Assembly (NCBI GenBank): GCA_014529385.2
Contig: CM043953.1
Location: forward strand, 99,499,342 to 99,563,341
From: Adiantum capillus-veneris
Lineage: Eukaryota > Streptophyta > Polypodiopsida > Polypodiales > Pteridaceae
DNA length: 64,000 nt
Direction: 5' to 3'
The notes below the pieces were generated by a model that was not told the origin of the DNA, did no database searches, and saw only the letters and a list, made by a program, of their open reading frames with translations. Shown piece by piece: positions 1-10,430 of this stretch. Made by a program: the position numbers and the translations under genes. Each line of letters starts with the position of its first letter. Within the stretch, counting starts at the first letter, position 1.

Positions 1-805
1 GTCCTCTACAACCCATGCCACAATGACACTCCTGCAACTCAATGTCAGCAAAATCAGAAGGAACTGATGAGATTAAATTTATCAAATTAGAAACTCTCCT
101 ATGAAACACAATAGAGGAGCATAAGAATGCTAGAATTGCAATATGACTCAAATTAAGCTATCATTCAATTCTCACAAGTCACAACCTGCATGAATGTAAG
201 ATAAGAGGATTTGACCAGTGGGATGTAAGCATCAATGTGCCATGTTACACTGCAATCTGATCATAATCAAGGGGGGTCTCACAGGTACGACCGAACAACC
301 GAAGTCTAGGCCGCCTCAATGTGAAGAAACTCTACTATCGGGTCATGAAGTGTATATGTGCCAAGGTGTTGGATGACAAATCGAAGTGTGACAAATTTCA
401 GGGTTAGGTTTTGTCTGGTATGTACACTCTCTTGATAGTTCTTGGCATGACCATGCAGCTCTTACTCCCCTAGAGCCCAAGGCTCCAAGCCCCTCTGGTC
501 AATATAATCCTGTATTTGACTGGATTGCAAGGAGCTTTGACGGTATAAAGGCATCTGCAGTTCAATGGAAAGAGGAGCAGAGTAGTAATGCCCTTGCCAG
601 CTGTCATGGATGGCATGCGCACAATGAGAGTCTTGGCTGTACAAGGCACATTACTTGAAAGGGCTCAACCTCGCCTCTCTCTCCAGTACCAATTAAGTGT
701 TTCAGATTAAGTAGCAGGTGATTTTTCTCTTCATCTACAAAACAAGGTGATTATAAAACACGTCCTGGGTAGAGACTACTCTCTACAAGGTGATTACAAT
801 ACATA
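1..805. other. No gene recognised
   Basis: I see no coding region, RNA gene or clear repeat border here. Short open frames exist on both strands (for example 462-644 on the minus strand), but they match nothing I know and carry no splice-bounded coding signal. If the SG6-like gene continues to the left, this lies in its intron. Confidence 0.4.
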
Positions 806-1230
806 TTGTGGGAAGAGACTGTGAGGGTGTTGTATTTGTCTGCTATAAATAATCTCAATAAATCTCACCTAAGAACCTCATCCCTCTCACAGATCACGTT
901 AAGGTTATATGTATCATCGCCGCATTCAGGCCATTTTGAGAGGCATAGAGGAACACCTACAAGGTTCTTCGTGGACGAGGAGATTGATGTCATGATGCTG
1001 CGGTCCGTGAGGAAGTCATGTGATGGTCCCTACAATGGCTGCCTACTATGGAGATGCAGCTTTGGGAGATATGCTATGATCTGGCCGTACTGGTTCACTT
1101 ATTTGTTTACATTTTTTGTATTTTTTTACCTTGGCCTTTTGTATTGGATATTTGGATCAAATGAGGATGATGCAATTCTCCTTTAGGCCTTTTGCATACG
1201 TAGATAAACATTTCATTTCATTTTTATGAC
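806..1230 (+). repeat. Possible degenerate LINE 3' end
   Basis: The stretch ends with an AACATTTCATTTCATTTTT-like tail and contains a TTGGCCTTTTG word. Both resemble the 3' ends of the LINE family seen at 15010-15070, 23600-23660 and 41250-41317. The 126-codon open frame at 806-1186 has no recognised domain. Only the tail similarity supports the call. Confidence 0.3.
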
Positions 1231-1359
1231 CAAACCATGCACCTAATGCCATGCAAAAAGTGTGTATCCAATTATCTAGGACGAGAGATGGAAGCCATCT
1301 GCTCTGAGATGAAGAAAATGATCTCTCGAGTCTTTAGAAACTCATCTTTGTTCCTATTT

Positions 1360-2340
1360 TCAGGTGATTCTGCGGCGTAAATGGCATTTCCAAGCGGCCA
1401 AGCAAGAAGATGGGGAGGATGGTGAAACTAGCATATGTGGCACTGAGGCCTTAGCCCGAATCATCCAAGAGATCATAGAGACTAGACGCCTCTCCATCCA
1501 TCTCCATCCATCAATGCTACCAGATCTGCCATGATGGTCCACCGAGGGTCCCCAAATCTGAACCCCATAAAGCATAGCTGAAGCCACTAGAGTGTCCAAA
1601 AGCCACAGCTTTATTCGAGGTTCTTGAAACCGAACCTGCGAACACATCTTCTCCAATCCTCCCAAGGCTGCATAATCTCTTGTCAATCTACTTTCTGCTG
1701 CTCTCCTCAATGAAAACACTGGACCACTGAAGACTACCCCAAGATAGGTGTATGCATCAATATACTCCACCATCTCCTGGCCATATGTAAATTTGGGTGC
1801 TGACCTCCTGACCCAGTGTGGTGTGGTGTTAAACACCATAACCTTGGTTTTCCCCAGGTTAACAAACAACAATCCACTATCGTGGGCAAGTGTGTGCAAA
1901 GCATCTAAATGATGTTGCATCCCTCCTGGGAGTCAGAATCAACAAAATATCATCAGCGTATAGCAATAGTGGGAACCATGTCCCTGCCAATTGTGCTCCT
2001 CTATCACCGTCCCTCTCAATGTAGTTAGCAACCTCATCCACATACATGCCAAATAGTGTAGGAGATAGCGGGCAGCCCTGTTACACCCCAATAGCGGAGT
2101 GAACCAAATCAGAAATCCCCTCTGGAGTGCGTACATGACCCACTACTGACTTGCATAGAGCCATGATCCCCCAAATCAACACTTTTGGAACCCCCATCTC
2201 TTGCAGTCTGTGCATCAATCTAGCTCTAGGAACTGTATCGAAGGCTTTGCGGAAGTCCACAAAGCAACAATAGAGCCGTCTCCCACGTAATCTCCCCTCC
2301 TCAATAATGGCTCCAAGTGTCAGAATATGATCAATATTCT
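1360..2340 (-). pseudogene. LINE-a reverse transcriptase fragment
   Basis: Read on the minus strand from 2340, this encodes the palm of a non-LTR reverse transcriptase: CFVDFRKAFDTVPRARLMHR, then QGCPLSPTLFGMYVDEV, then LYADDILLIL with the catalytic YADD kept. The connection region follows (FTYGQEMVEY, TYLGVVFSGP, RLTRDYAALG, MLYGVQIWGPSVDHHGR). The frame is broken by an in-frame stop before QGCPLSP and a shift near 1925, so it cannot make one protein. It joins a C-terminally truncated endonuclease at about 2340, so the endonuclease-RT linker is deleted. The same protein is found in LINE-d, -e and -g. Reverse transcriptases of this kind prime on a nicked target (family knowledge). Confidence 0.85.
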
Positions 2341-2673
2341 AGAGAATGACATCTCCATCCTAGAGAACTCCCATATGTCCTCATCCAATATAATGTAGGG
2401 TGACTGCCCCTTGGGCGATGCATAATGAGATGGGTTGGGGGCAAAATAGCATATTGCACTATAGAGTGGCCTCCCTGTCTCCGCTCACTTTGACCCACAT
2501 ATATCTTGCCTGCTCATCTCTCCAAACAATACGAATGAAGGGTTGAAGGTCCTCTTTGAATCGGACTGCCACACCTCTTGACCCAGTCCTCTATACGTTG
2601 ATCTCACATCCTGCCTACAAGTAGTCTACGAATGGTATCCCGTCACTCTAGGTAATGTGCCGCCAAGAGTCCG
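2341..2673 (-). pseudogene. LINE-a endonuclease, C-terminal part
   Basis: Minus-strand translation gives VAVRFKEDLQPFIRIVWRDE, ARYMWVKV and YASPKGQSPY. These align with the endonuclease at 25253-25585 (FKEELQPLIHIARRDEEARY). It belongs to an APE-type endonuclease that nicks the target DNA. Several stops are present. Its N-terminal part is on the far side of element B1, at 7575-7712, so B1 inserted into this LINE. The right border at 2673 abuts the B1 5' LTR. Confidence 0.75.
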
Positions 2674-3868
2674 TGTCACGTGCACATCTAACCCTATCTG
2701 TACGTGGACAAGCTACTTCATGACATGGGTTCAGTTCAGTTAGCTTAGGAAGTGTTCTGGCACTTTTGTGAGTTTGTTCGCAGACCGTGCATGTCCAGGC
2801 ACTTAGAGTAGATGAATATCCTCTGGTTGCACACAGCATGATCATCAGCATTACCATCGGGAGCATTTTACAGTGCAGAAAACCTAATTTCCCTAATTTA
2901 GCCATTTTTTACTTATTATTTTTAAGTGACTTTTGTTGGGAAACTGGGTAGGGCAATTTAGCAAGCCGGTATATAAGAAACCCTAGCGCTAGCACTTTTG
3001 GGCAGAAGAGGCAGCAGGGACCAGACATCCGACAATGCACCTTCTCAGCAAGACCCCCCCCCCCCGGGTAAGAGACATAGCGTTTTCAGCCAAAGAACAA
3101 GCCAGTGTTTTCATTGCTTTGTAGATCTCCTAGCGTTTTTGCACTGCAGTAGCCTAGCGACAGCAAACTCAACCGATCACTAGCGTTTTTGCAGAAGACC
3201 CAGATCAGCCCTAGTGTTTTTGGATCAGCAAAGTCCCACTGCGTTTTGCAGATTCTCCGCGACTGAACCAACAGATAGACCAGCTCAGTTTTCAGCATCA
3301 AGACACCGCTGAAAAAGCCCCAAACCTCGCAGATCTCACCTTCCCGCAGCAGATCCTCGCCGCACGGTCAGATCCACCAAAGTTTGCAGATTCAGCCCGG
3401 AAAACACAGATTTCAACATCTATGTTTTCAGCACGTCGTCGTCGCATCGTCGCCATCAACATCGTCACTGACATAGAGTCAGAATCAACAGATAAAGATT
3501 TGCAGATTTCAACCCTTAGCGTTTTCAGTTTTCAGCCCGTCTCGTCGTCGTCCTCATCGTCGTCGACATCGTCGGCAAGTCCATTGCATTGTAGAGATTT
3601 GTGCAATTAATAGTAGACCGCTTTCGCCATAGAGAGTGGGGCCTTCGGAGGAGGGTTTGACAACATTCTGGTGTCGTATTATTCTCTCTCTATCTCTCAG
3701 TCTCAGTACCTTCATGCACAATGTTTACCCACTTTGTTTGTGATCATTTGCACTCTCTCACTGAAGGAACGGAAGGCTCTCCCTTCCGTAAGTTAAAGGA
3801 ACCCTTGAGCACAATTCGGAGCACTCATCTTGAGCAAAGTTCTACATTCACTTCCGCTGCACCTTACA
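2674..3868 (+). repeat. B1 5' LTR
   Basis: This 1,195-bp LTR begins TGTCACGTGCACATC and ends CCTTACA, directly before the primer-binding site. A likely TATA box, TATATAAG, lies near 2972 in a U3-like region. A long T/C- and CAG-rich R-U5-like part follows with repeated GCGTTTTTGCA and TCGTCGTCG words. The same sequence recurs at 5721-7574, which proves the repeat. Confidence 0.85.
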
Positions 3869-3869
3869 T

Positions 3870-3881
3870 TGGTATCAGAGC
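3870..3881 (+). other. B1 primer-binding site
   Basis: TGGTATCAGAGC follows the LTR end after one base. It is complementary to the 3' end of plant initiator methionine tRNA, the usual primer of plant LTR retrotransposons. Confidence 0.85.
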
Positions 3882-4302
3882 TTTGGCAGTGTTCTGTATC
3901 ACTCGAGGAAAGAACCACAGAACTTTTTTTGCTTGTTGGGGTCGCACGTAACCCAAGTCCACTTGGGCGTGTTGATTCCTAATCGTGTTTTTGAAGACTA
4001 ATAGGAAAACCAAGAAAGAAGGGCTTGTCCAACCTCCCCTTGTTTCTCTTTTCACTCATTGAGAGCAGACCGTGCACTTAGCGGCCGGCCAATTGACGTG
4101 AGGTGGGAAAAGGCAACCTTGGTGTGAGCGCAAGGCTGCCAAGGGGTGCACCCGCGGGAAAGAGAAGAGCTCAGGTAAGAGAAGATCCTTCTCTAACACA
4201 GATTGCAAGCTAAAGAAGAACCTCAAGACTCCAGACACCCAAGAACCCAAGACTACAAGAAGCCAAGTTCCTTGTGAACTTTAGAACCTAAGACTTCAGT
4301 GT

Positions 4303-4961
4303 ATGGTCATCACCCGAAGCGGAATGGATACTTTGCATGAAGGTGATGAGCATGAGGGTGGTGAAGAAGAATTTTCCTAACCAGGAGGTTTTTCCGACCC
4401 TCCCCCTTCCTCATCTACTCCAAGGATTGCACTAACTCCTATGAAGCCTTTCGACAAGATGATGAGGACCGAAAGTTAGAACGCGAAGAAATAAGAGCAA
4501 AAAGAATGGCAGCCTTTGAGCGTGAGCCTGAGCAAGCGCGCTTGGCGGCCGAACAGAGAACCCAACACATGCAAGAGTTGTTCAAACTCTTTTCTAGTGT
4601 GCAGGCGCAGATTGACAAGAATCAGGAGAAGAAGACTCTCTCAGTCTTTTCTTCTCCAAAGCACGACACACATGATTTGCATGATAATGATAAGCATAAT
4701 GATTTGCATGATCAAGATGTGATTATTCACAAGCATGATAATTTGCAAGATAATGATGTGATTATTCACGAGCATGATAATTTGCAGGATAATGATGTGA
4801 TTATTCACGAGCATGATGATTTGCCAGATAATGATGTGATTGTTCACAAGGATGATGGTTTAGTTGATACTTTGACTAGTGAAGCTAACCTCATTGCAGA
4901 TTCGATAGATCACAAAGAACCGATCTTGGCTCTCGAGTCGAGATCCAAAGAACCCCCATAG
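4303..4961 (+). pseudogene. B1 gag-like remnant with His/Asp repeats
   Basis: An ATG at 4303 opens with MVITRSGMDTLHEG, the kind of N-terminus common in plant Ty3/gypsy gag proteins, and stops after about 25 codons. A second frame from 4506 codes 151 residues: an Arg/Glu/Gln-rich segment (EREPEQARLAAEQRTQHMQE) likely to be coiled coil, then tandem 13-residue units of the type DVIIHEHDNLQDN. No capsid major homology region or zinc knuckle is seen. The second B copy keeps the same unit (57590-57664, minus strand), so the repeat belongs to the family. Function unknown; gag-like by position only. Confidence 0.5.
4715..4855 (+). repeat. 39-bp in-frame tandem repeat
   Basis: Units of about 39 bp (GATGTGATTATTCACGAGCA and so on) occur about 3.5 times. 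Thirty-nine is a multiple of three, so the frame stays open and a His/Asp/Asn-rich peptide repeat is encoded. Confidence 0.8.
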
Positions 4962-5708
4962 GGAGTACTATGTGTTCGAATGATTAGTCAGCACACATTG
5001 TTTGAGTGTTTCATTCGTGATGCTTTCCTGTATTTTAGTCACCGTCCTTATGTGATCCCTTTTCATAGGCATGACATATTGCACGATGAGCACGATTCAC
5101 TCATGAATGAGCACGGATGTATGCGGATTACTCATGAAAAGATGAAATGTTTGCACCCAAGGAATTCACATTCCATGTCTCTTCCTTAATATGACACACT
5201 ATCCGAAAGAGCACAAAAAGAATTGAGCATCAAGCATCGGCATTTCCATTGTGATTTGCCACAGTTGATTGATTTCAATCAAAAAGACAAGTTTCGAATC
5301 CATTGTTTACGTGTGTTTGATGAACGATTTGAGACTCCATCTATATGTTCATCTACATTGCATGCACAGTCTTTTAAGAAGACTAGAATTTTTACAGTCA
5401 CTTTACATGAAATGGGTATGTTCATGTTTTTGTGTTGGAAATGGTTTTAGGAATTTTCAGCCTCGGACATTCTTGAAGAAGGTAGACGCATAACTATAGA
5501 CGAAGTTGGAGCATTGAAGGAGCCACAAATGACCTTGTGTCGCTTTCGAAGCGGCCCAAAGAAGCAAGCGTTGCAAACCTTTATAAAGTTCAAGTATCAC
5601 ATGACCCACGCAATAGAGTGGGCCGGGCGAAGAGTCCTTTCCAGGATTCTAAACGCTGTTGGCGATCTCCATCGACGCCATAAAGTTCGGTACCAATACC
5701 TCACTTTG
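4962..5708 (+). other. B1 internal non-coding remainder
   Basis: Short broken open frames only. The sequence is shared with the minus-strand copy at 56716-57420 (for example FECFIRDAFLYF and HSMSLP frames in both), so a coding past is possible. I recognise no protein family. Confidence 0.5.
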
Positions 5709-5720
5709 AAAAGGAGGGGA
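5709..5720 (+). other. B1 polypurine tract
   Basis: AAAAGGAGGGGA lies directly against the first base of the 3' LTR, where plus-strand DNA synthesis is primed in LTR retrotransposons. The same tract occurs inverted at 56700-56715. Confidence 0.85.
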
Positions 5721-6318
5721 TGCCACGTGCACATCTAACCCTATGTGTACGTGGACACGCTACTTCATGACATGGGTTCAGTTCAGATAGCTTAGGAAGT
5801 GTTCTGGCACTTTTGTGAGTCTGTTCGCAGACCGTGCATGTCCAAGCACTTAGAGTAGATGCATATTCTCGGGTTGCACACAACATGATCATCAGCATTA
5901 CCATCAAATTCCATCAGGAGCATTTTACAATGCAGAAAACCTAATTTTCCTACTTTAGCCATTTTTCACTTATTACTTTTACGTGACTTTTGTTTGGAAA
6001 CTGAGTAGAGCAATTTAGCAAGCCAAATATATAAGAAACCCTAGCGCTAGCACTTTTGGGCAGAAGAGGCAGCATGGACCAGACATCAGACAGTGCACCT
6101 TGTCAGCAAGGAAACACCCCCCCCCCCCCCAGCAGGAGACAACGTTTTCAGCCAAAGAACACGCCAACGTTTTCATTGCTTTGCAGATCTCCTAGAGTTT
6201 TTGCATTGCAGCAGTCTGGCGACATCAGACTCAACAGATCACTAGCGTTTTTGCAAAAGATCCCAGATCAGCCCTAGCGTTTTTGAATCAACAAAGTCCC
6301 ACAACGTTTTGCAGATTC

Positions 6319-6965
6319 TGTGACAAACTGCTGACGTGTCAAAGCCTAAAGAATGGAGTCAACTTACAGATGTGGCCGAGGGGCCTAAACTCTAATTTTT
6401 GCCAGAAACCCTAACCCTAAAACCTAAAAACCCTAATTCTGAAAATCCTAACCCTAAAACCTGCAAACCCTAACCCTAAAACTGTAGAAACCCAAACCCT
6501 AAAGGGCAGCAGACAGATTCCGAAAATTGCACTGACATGATGACGTGGCAGGCAACGGATTTCCACGTTTTGCGCTGGCTGATGACGTGGTAGGCTGTAC
6601 GGATTTCCGTAAATTGCGCTGACAGCTTTTTGGCTTTGCTTTTGAACCAGAAGCTTTTGAGTTTTAAAGGCTATTTACTATAACTGCTTTTCAAGCAAGG
6701 GCCTTTAAATATGAGGCTAGGGCTCATTCTCTGGCATGCTTCCTCGAGAAGGTGCAAAGTCTGGAGTATCGGCTTGTACTTTGATGATGCAATATAAAGA
6801 AATACCGAAAGGGGAGCCAAGGTTTGGGGCCAATACTCTCTGGGGTGGAATTCCGCCACTCTGTGTCGCGTGTCGTCTCTCTCTTACAGTTCAGTTGTTA
6901 CTGAAGTGCTAAAAGTCTGTTCAGTCTGTTCTTTTCTATTGGCACATGGTGCCCGCCTTGTGACA
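6319..6965 (+). mobile_element. Family A solo LTR (A1) nested in the B1 LTR
   Basis: This 647-bp insertion starts TGTGACAAACTGCTGACG and ends CTTGTGACA. It is flanked by perfect GATTC target duplications (6314-6318 and 6966-6970), and the B1 LTR continues on both sides. It carries TGACGTGG boxes at 6541 and 6583, a TTTAAATAT TATA-like box near 6706, and the AATATAAAGAAATACCGAAAG motif at 6791. No internal region remains, so recombination between the two LTRs of a former element is the likely origin. Confidence 0.9.
6406..6510 (+). repeat. Telomere-like CCCTAA cluster in the A1 LTR
   Basis: About ten CCCTAA or CCTAAAA words occur in roughly 100 bp, interspersed and degenerate. Other family-A LTRs have only one or two copies at the same place (GCCTAAACCCTAAG), so this is a local expansion in the LTR rather than a telomere. 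Confidence 0.65.
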
Positions 6966-7574
6966 GATTCTCCACGACGGAACCAACAGATAGAGCAACA
7001 TTTTCGGTTTTCAGCATCAAGACACCGTAGAACAAGCCCCAAACCTCACAGATCTCACCTTCCCACAGCAGATCCTCGCCGCACGGTCAGATCCACCAAA
7101 GTTTGCAGATTCAGCCTGGAAAACGCAGATTTCAGCATCTGTGTTTTCAGCGTGTCGTCGTCGCATCGTCACCATCAACATCGTCACCAACATAGAGTCA
7201 GAATTCAGCAGATAAAGATTTGCAGATTTCAGCCCTTAGCGTTTTCAGTTTTCAGCGCGTCTCGTCGTCGTCGACATCGTCAGCAACTCCAATGCATTGT
7301 AGAGATTTGTGCGATCAATAGTAGACCGCTCTCGCCATAGAGAGTGGGGCCTTCGGAGGAGGGTTTGACAACATTCTGGTGTCGTATTCTTCTCTCTATC
7401 TCTCACTCTCAGTACCTTCATGCACAGTGTTTACCCACTTTGTTTGTGATCATCTGCACTCTCTCACTAAAGGAACGGAAGGGTCTCCCTTCTGTAAGTA
7501 AAAGGAACCATTGAGCACAGTTCGGAGAACTCATCTTGAGCAAAGTTCAACATTCACTTCTGTTGCACCATACA

Positions 7575-7712
7575 GTCGGATGTATTTCCGAGTAAAAAAT
7601 AATGTCTCTTCCCTTAAAGCTATCCTCAAATGCGCCTACATCTAGCTTCATCGATTCATTACAATTCCATGGTGCCATTTTAAGGTTGGTCCCATAGGTC
7701 TCGCACCATCAT
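7575..7712 (-). pseudogene. LINE-a endonuclease N-terminus
   Basis: Minus-strand translation shows MAPWNCNESMKLDVG, matching ATWNCNGPLRLDVG at the ORF2 start of LINE-e (25060). The WNCN motif is the usual first strand of the APE-type endonuclease of LINEs. It continues beyond element B1 at 2673. Confidence 0.7.
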
Positions 7713-8740
7713 GCGGTGCATTTTTCCAACACCACTACTCTCCCTCCCTTGTAGAAAGCAATTTTCCCTTTCTCCCTAGCTGCCTTGATCTTTGGCATCA
7801 GCTCTTGCTTGTGTGCTACTTGTGTGAGAGTGAGGTCACCACCCAAAAATATCCAAGGTTGCTTGAGTGTATGTCTCTTCTTCAGGAATTCCTTCCTAGC
7901 TTCCAACGTAGGGAAAAGTAAAATGAGTGCTCTTTCTTTGGGCCTTCCTTTCTCATCACTTCCCTTCTTGCCAACTCTCCAAGCACCTATGTGTGGGTTC
8001 AGAAATACCCATGCGCTTCAAGAGCTCTTGCACTTCCTCTACTTTTCCAGTGTCTTTGAAACCTGTAACATGCACATGAAGGGCTCTAGTCTTTCTCTTT
8101 TGCTCCTTCTCAATTGTCATATTGATGATAGTGGATGTGGATGTGGCTTCACGCATCTTAACTTTTCCTATCTTTGCGTCCTCGATCCACTTTTCAGCTT
8201 TATCAACCTTCTCTTGTGTTCTAAATAGGTGCTCCGCCCATGAAGAGGTTATTCGTGCCTTATACTCTTCCTCCTCCCGTATAGTTTCACCTACTCCTTA
8301 ATGCTTTCGAGCTCCTTTATCGTTGAGGGTTGATTTTCTCCCTCCTTTGTGGGGGTATTTTTGCAAGCTACGAGGTCTCCCTGAAGTGCTTCGATCAATG
8401 CATCCTTTTTATTCATGCGTTCTTCCATTTTTTATTTCCAGGATTCAAACACAGTAAGTGCATCCTCTATATCTTTTTTGCATCACACATTCCATTACAT
8501 TCACTTATGCCCTCACAATCATCTGCATTTCGGCCTTCAATGATGTGTACATCTCATCACGCTTACCAAGCATCCCTTTGTCCAACTGTTTCCTCATCTC
8601 CATACATTGCTTTGTTGTAAGTCTCTGTGTTTGCATACATCTCTTTTTCAATGTCACCCCTCAAAAGGCTCAGCTCCACCTTGATCATCACATGTACCTT
8701 AAGTTATCGACTCTAGATAGCTTCTCTGCTCTCATTGAAC
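7709..8740 (-). pseudogene. LINE-a ORF1, L1 ORF1p-like
   Basis: Read from about 8740 down, a charged coiled-coil-like stretch (MEERMNKKDALIEALQGD) is followed by an RRM-like segment (RALHVHVTGFKDTGKVEEV). A C-terminal domain (LEARKEFLKKRHTLKQPWIF, then GDLTLTQVAHKQELMPKI and a final REKGKIAFYKGGRVVVLEK) ends at a stop at 7709. This order, coiled coil, RRM, C-terminal domain, is that of L1-type ORF1 RNA-binding chaperones rather than the DUF4283 ORF1 usual in flowering-plant L1s. LINE-e (24167-25030) has the same protein. At least one stop interrupts the coiled-coil part; the last 65 codons are open. Confidence 0.7.
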
Positions 8741-9179
8741 CTAGCGATAGTACGCTCTCTCGAAACTTCCGCCTAAGTCACGTTCGATTTAGGCGGAGTT
8801 TCATGAATATCCTCGTCCCGAGGTCAGCTGATTGGTCCATCCTCCGAACCTGCTTACTGCTGGCAAGCTACTCTTGTGTACATGGTTACCCTCTTTTCCT
8901 GTGTGTCACAAAGTCGCCCCCAGTCTCTACGAATCCAGCTTCAGTCTCTGGGCGCTCGACTCCTCCCCTTGTGGGCGTTGCTCGCTGGTTCTCTTACCAA
9001 TAGGTCACACGTGCTCATCTGTGCATGGCCTCTGGCACGCGGCATAGCCTTCTTCGCAAAGTTCAATTACGTGCAGCATAAGCTTAGTTTATCTTTAAGT
9101 AATGCAGACGTGGATTCTGTAGTTGGTTGGGATTCGCTAAGCACTGCTTGTGTCTGTGATGGTAATTGCTTTGGCCTAC
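8741..9179. other. Unassigned spacer with a hairpin
   Basis: No gene recognised. A 9-bp perfect inverted repeat with a 12-base loop (TCCGCCTAA / TTAGGCGGA) lies at 8768-8797. Overlapping plus-strand open frames here have no known domain. Confidence 0.4.
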
Positions 9180-10007
9180 GCGTAGTCAACCTACTCTGGC
9201 AAACCATCATCGTCATAATCCATGCCTGAGGATGCCCGGCATCGGGCGTTGTCCGAGAAAGTATTGCATCGGTCGTTGAAGAGCTTCGTCAATGTCCGTC
9301 TTTGTAAATAGTCATAATGGGCGTCTCCCATGTCGTGCTAGAATAGTCCTGATTCTTTGGTGGAGCCTTCGTCGATGTCGTGGTCGCCCTTGTAGACGTG
9401 GGCGTCTAGCTCTTCCGAGCTTAATGGCTCTGTCCACTAATATAGCTTTGGTAGAAGTGGGCTCTGAAATCTGCTGTTGAGCATGCTCATCCGGCTGTTG
9501 AGTCCCTACTCTAAAGAAGTCAATGATCTCCCTCTGTGAATGTCTCTGACTCCCTCGTCTCCTCAAGAGACTCTCCCTGTATCTGCGCAGCTCTAGCAAA
9601 AACAACCCGAGGCATCTCTGATCCTGATATCTCATGACTCTAGCCAACGGTCCAAAGCCCTCTCTGAATAGAGAGTGAAAGCGGCCTTGTATCTCATAGT
9701 ATACCGGACAATGATAAATGTGATGTAACTCTGTCTCTGTCTCCATATGACACAACTGGCATATCCAAGCTTCTGCTGGTACCCTTCTAAATTTGCCAGT
9801 CTCAATCTCTAGCTGATGCGATGATGTGCGCATCTGACCAATAGCGCATCGTATCCCATAGGATAAATGAGTGTCCATATAGGCCGGTCTGATCACATAT
9901 CCATCCTCTGTTAGTTGGAGGAGATGCTCTCTATAGAAAGCCATCTTCGTGCCCAACTCTTGTACCGGTTGTATCTGCCTGCTAGTATGTCCACCAAGTA
10001 GCTCTCC
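9180..10007 (-). pseudogene. LINE-b, ORF2 C-terminal part
   Basis: A 239-codon open frame at 9312-10031 (minus) holds the LINE ORF2 C-terminus: ELGTKMAFYREHLLQLTEDG, YMDTHLSYGIRCAIGQ, then a cysteine-histidine cluster CQLCHMETETELHHIYHC and a basic tail rich in Arg. The Cys/His cluster is the C-terminal zinc-binding region usual in LINE ORF2. The RT domain is absent: the LINE is 5'-truncated near 9985, shortly before solo LTR A2. This is the longest uninterrupted C-terminus of the family in the window. The region from 9312 to 9180 resembles the 3' part of LINE-g at 41000-41120. Confidence 0.8.
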
Positions 10008-10425
10008 TGTCACAAATTGCTGACGAGTCAAGACACTGAAGAACTGAGCGGGCTGACAGCTTTGGACAAGATGCCTTTGGACCAGTTGCTTTTGGACAAG
10101 ATGCTTTTGGACCAGTTGCTTTTAGGTTTACTGCTTTTCACGTAGCTGCTTTTGAGGCCAAGGGCCTTTAAATATGTGCAGAGGGCTCATTCTCTGGCAT
10201 GCTTCAGTACGAATGTGCAGAGGGTGGAGTACCGGCATTGTACTGAGTTCAAGTAATATAAAGAAATACCGAAAGGGGCGCCAAGGTTTGGGGCCAATGC
10301 TCTCTAGGGTGGAGCTTCACCACTCCCTGTGTCATCTATCTCTTTCTATTCAGTTGTTATTTGAAGCGCTAAAAATTTGTTCAGTCTGTTCGATTCCGTT
10401 GGCACGTGGCGACCGTCTTGTGACG
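10008..10425 (+). mobile_element. Family A-related solo LTR (A2)
   Basis: It starts TGTCACAAATTGCTGACG and ends GTCTTGTGACG (the last base is likely mutated from A). TCTCC flanks both ends (10003-10007 and 10426-10430) as a perfect 5-bp target duplication. It contains repeated GATGCTTTTGGACCAGTTGC units, a TTTAAATAT box near 10165 and the motif AATATAAAGAAATACCGAAAG at 10256. At 418 bp it is shorter than the other family-A LTRs, mainly in U3. Confidence 0.85.
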
Positions 10426-10430
10426 TCTCC

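Larger units (their letters stand above)
2674..7574 (+). mobile_element. LTR retrotransposon B1, no pol genes
   Basis: This is a complete element by structure: a 5' LTR at 2674-3868 starting TGTCACGTGC and ending ..TTACA, a primer-binding site TGGTATCAGAGC at 3870, a polypurine tract AAAAGGAGGGGA at 5709-5720 and a 3' LTR from 5721 to 7574. The flanking 5-mers GTCCG (2669-2673) and GTCGG (7575-7579) differ by one base and look like the target duplication. The internal region is only about 1.85 kb. It starts a gypsy-like gag (MVITRSGMDTLHEGDEHEGG) but has no protease, RT, RNase H or integrase, so the element must have depended on helper proteins. It is inserted in the LINE-a endonuclease, and its 3' LTR later received a solo LTR. 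A second copy is at 56216-57664 and LTR pieces are at 51719-52424. Confidence 0.85.
5721..7574 (+). repeat. B1 3' LTR interrupted by a solo LTR
   Basis: The repeat starts TGCCACGTGCACATC and ends CACCATACA, matching the 5' LTR along its length apart from the solo LTR insertion at 6319-6965. Without that insertion it is about 1.2 kb, like its partner. The first dinucleotide pair is intact, and the third base differs from the 5' copy. Confidence 0.85.

Noticed and set aside
6530-6620. CTGATGA words in family-A LTRs suggesting hammerhead ribozymes as in retrozymes
   Set aside because: The required GAAA core and stem pairing after CTGATGA are missing; the words are part of the TGACGTGG unit.
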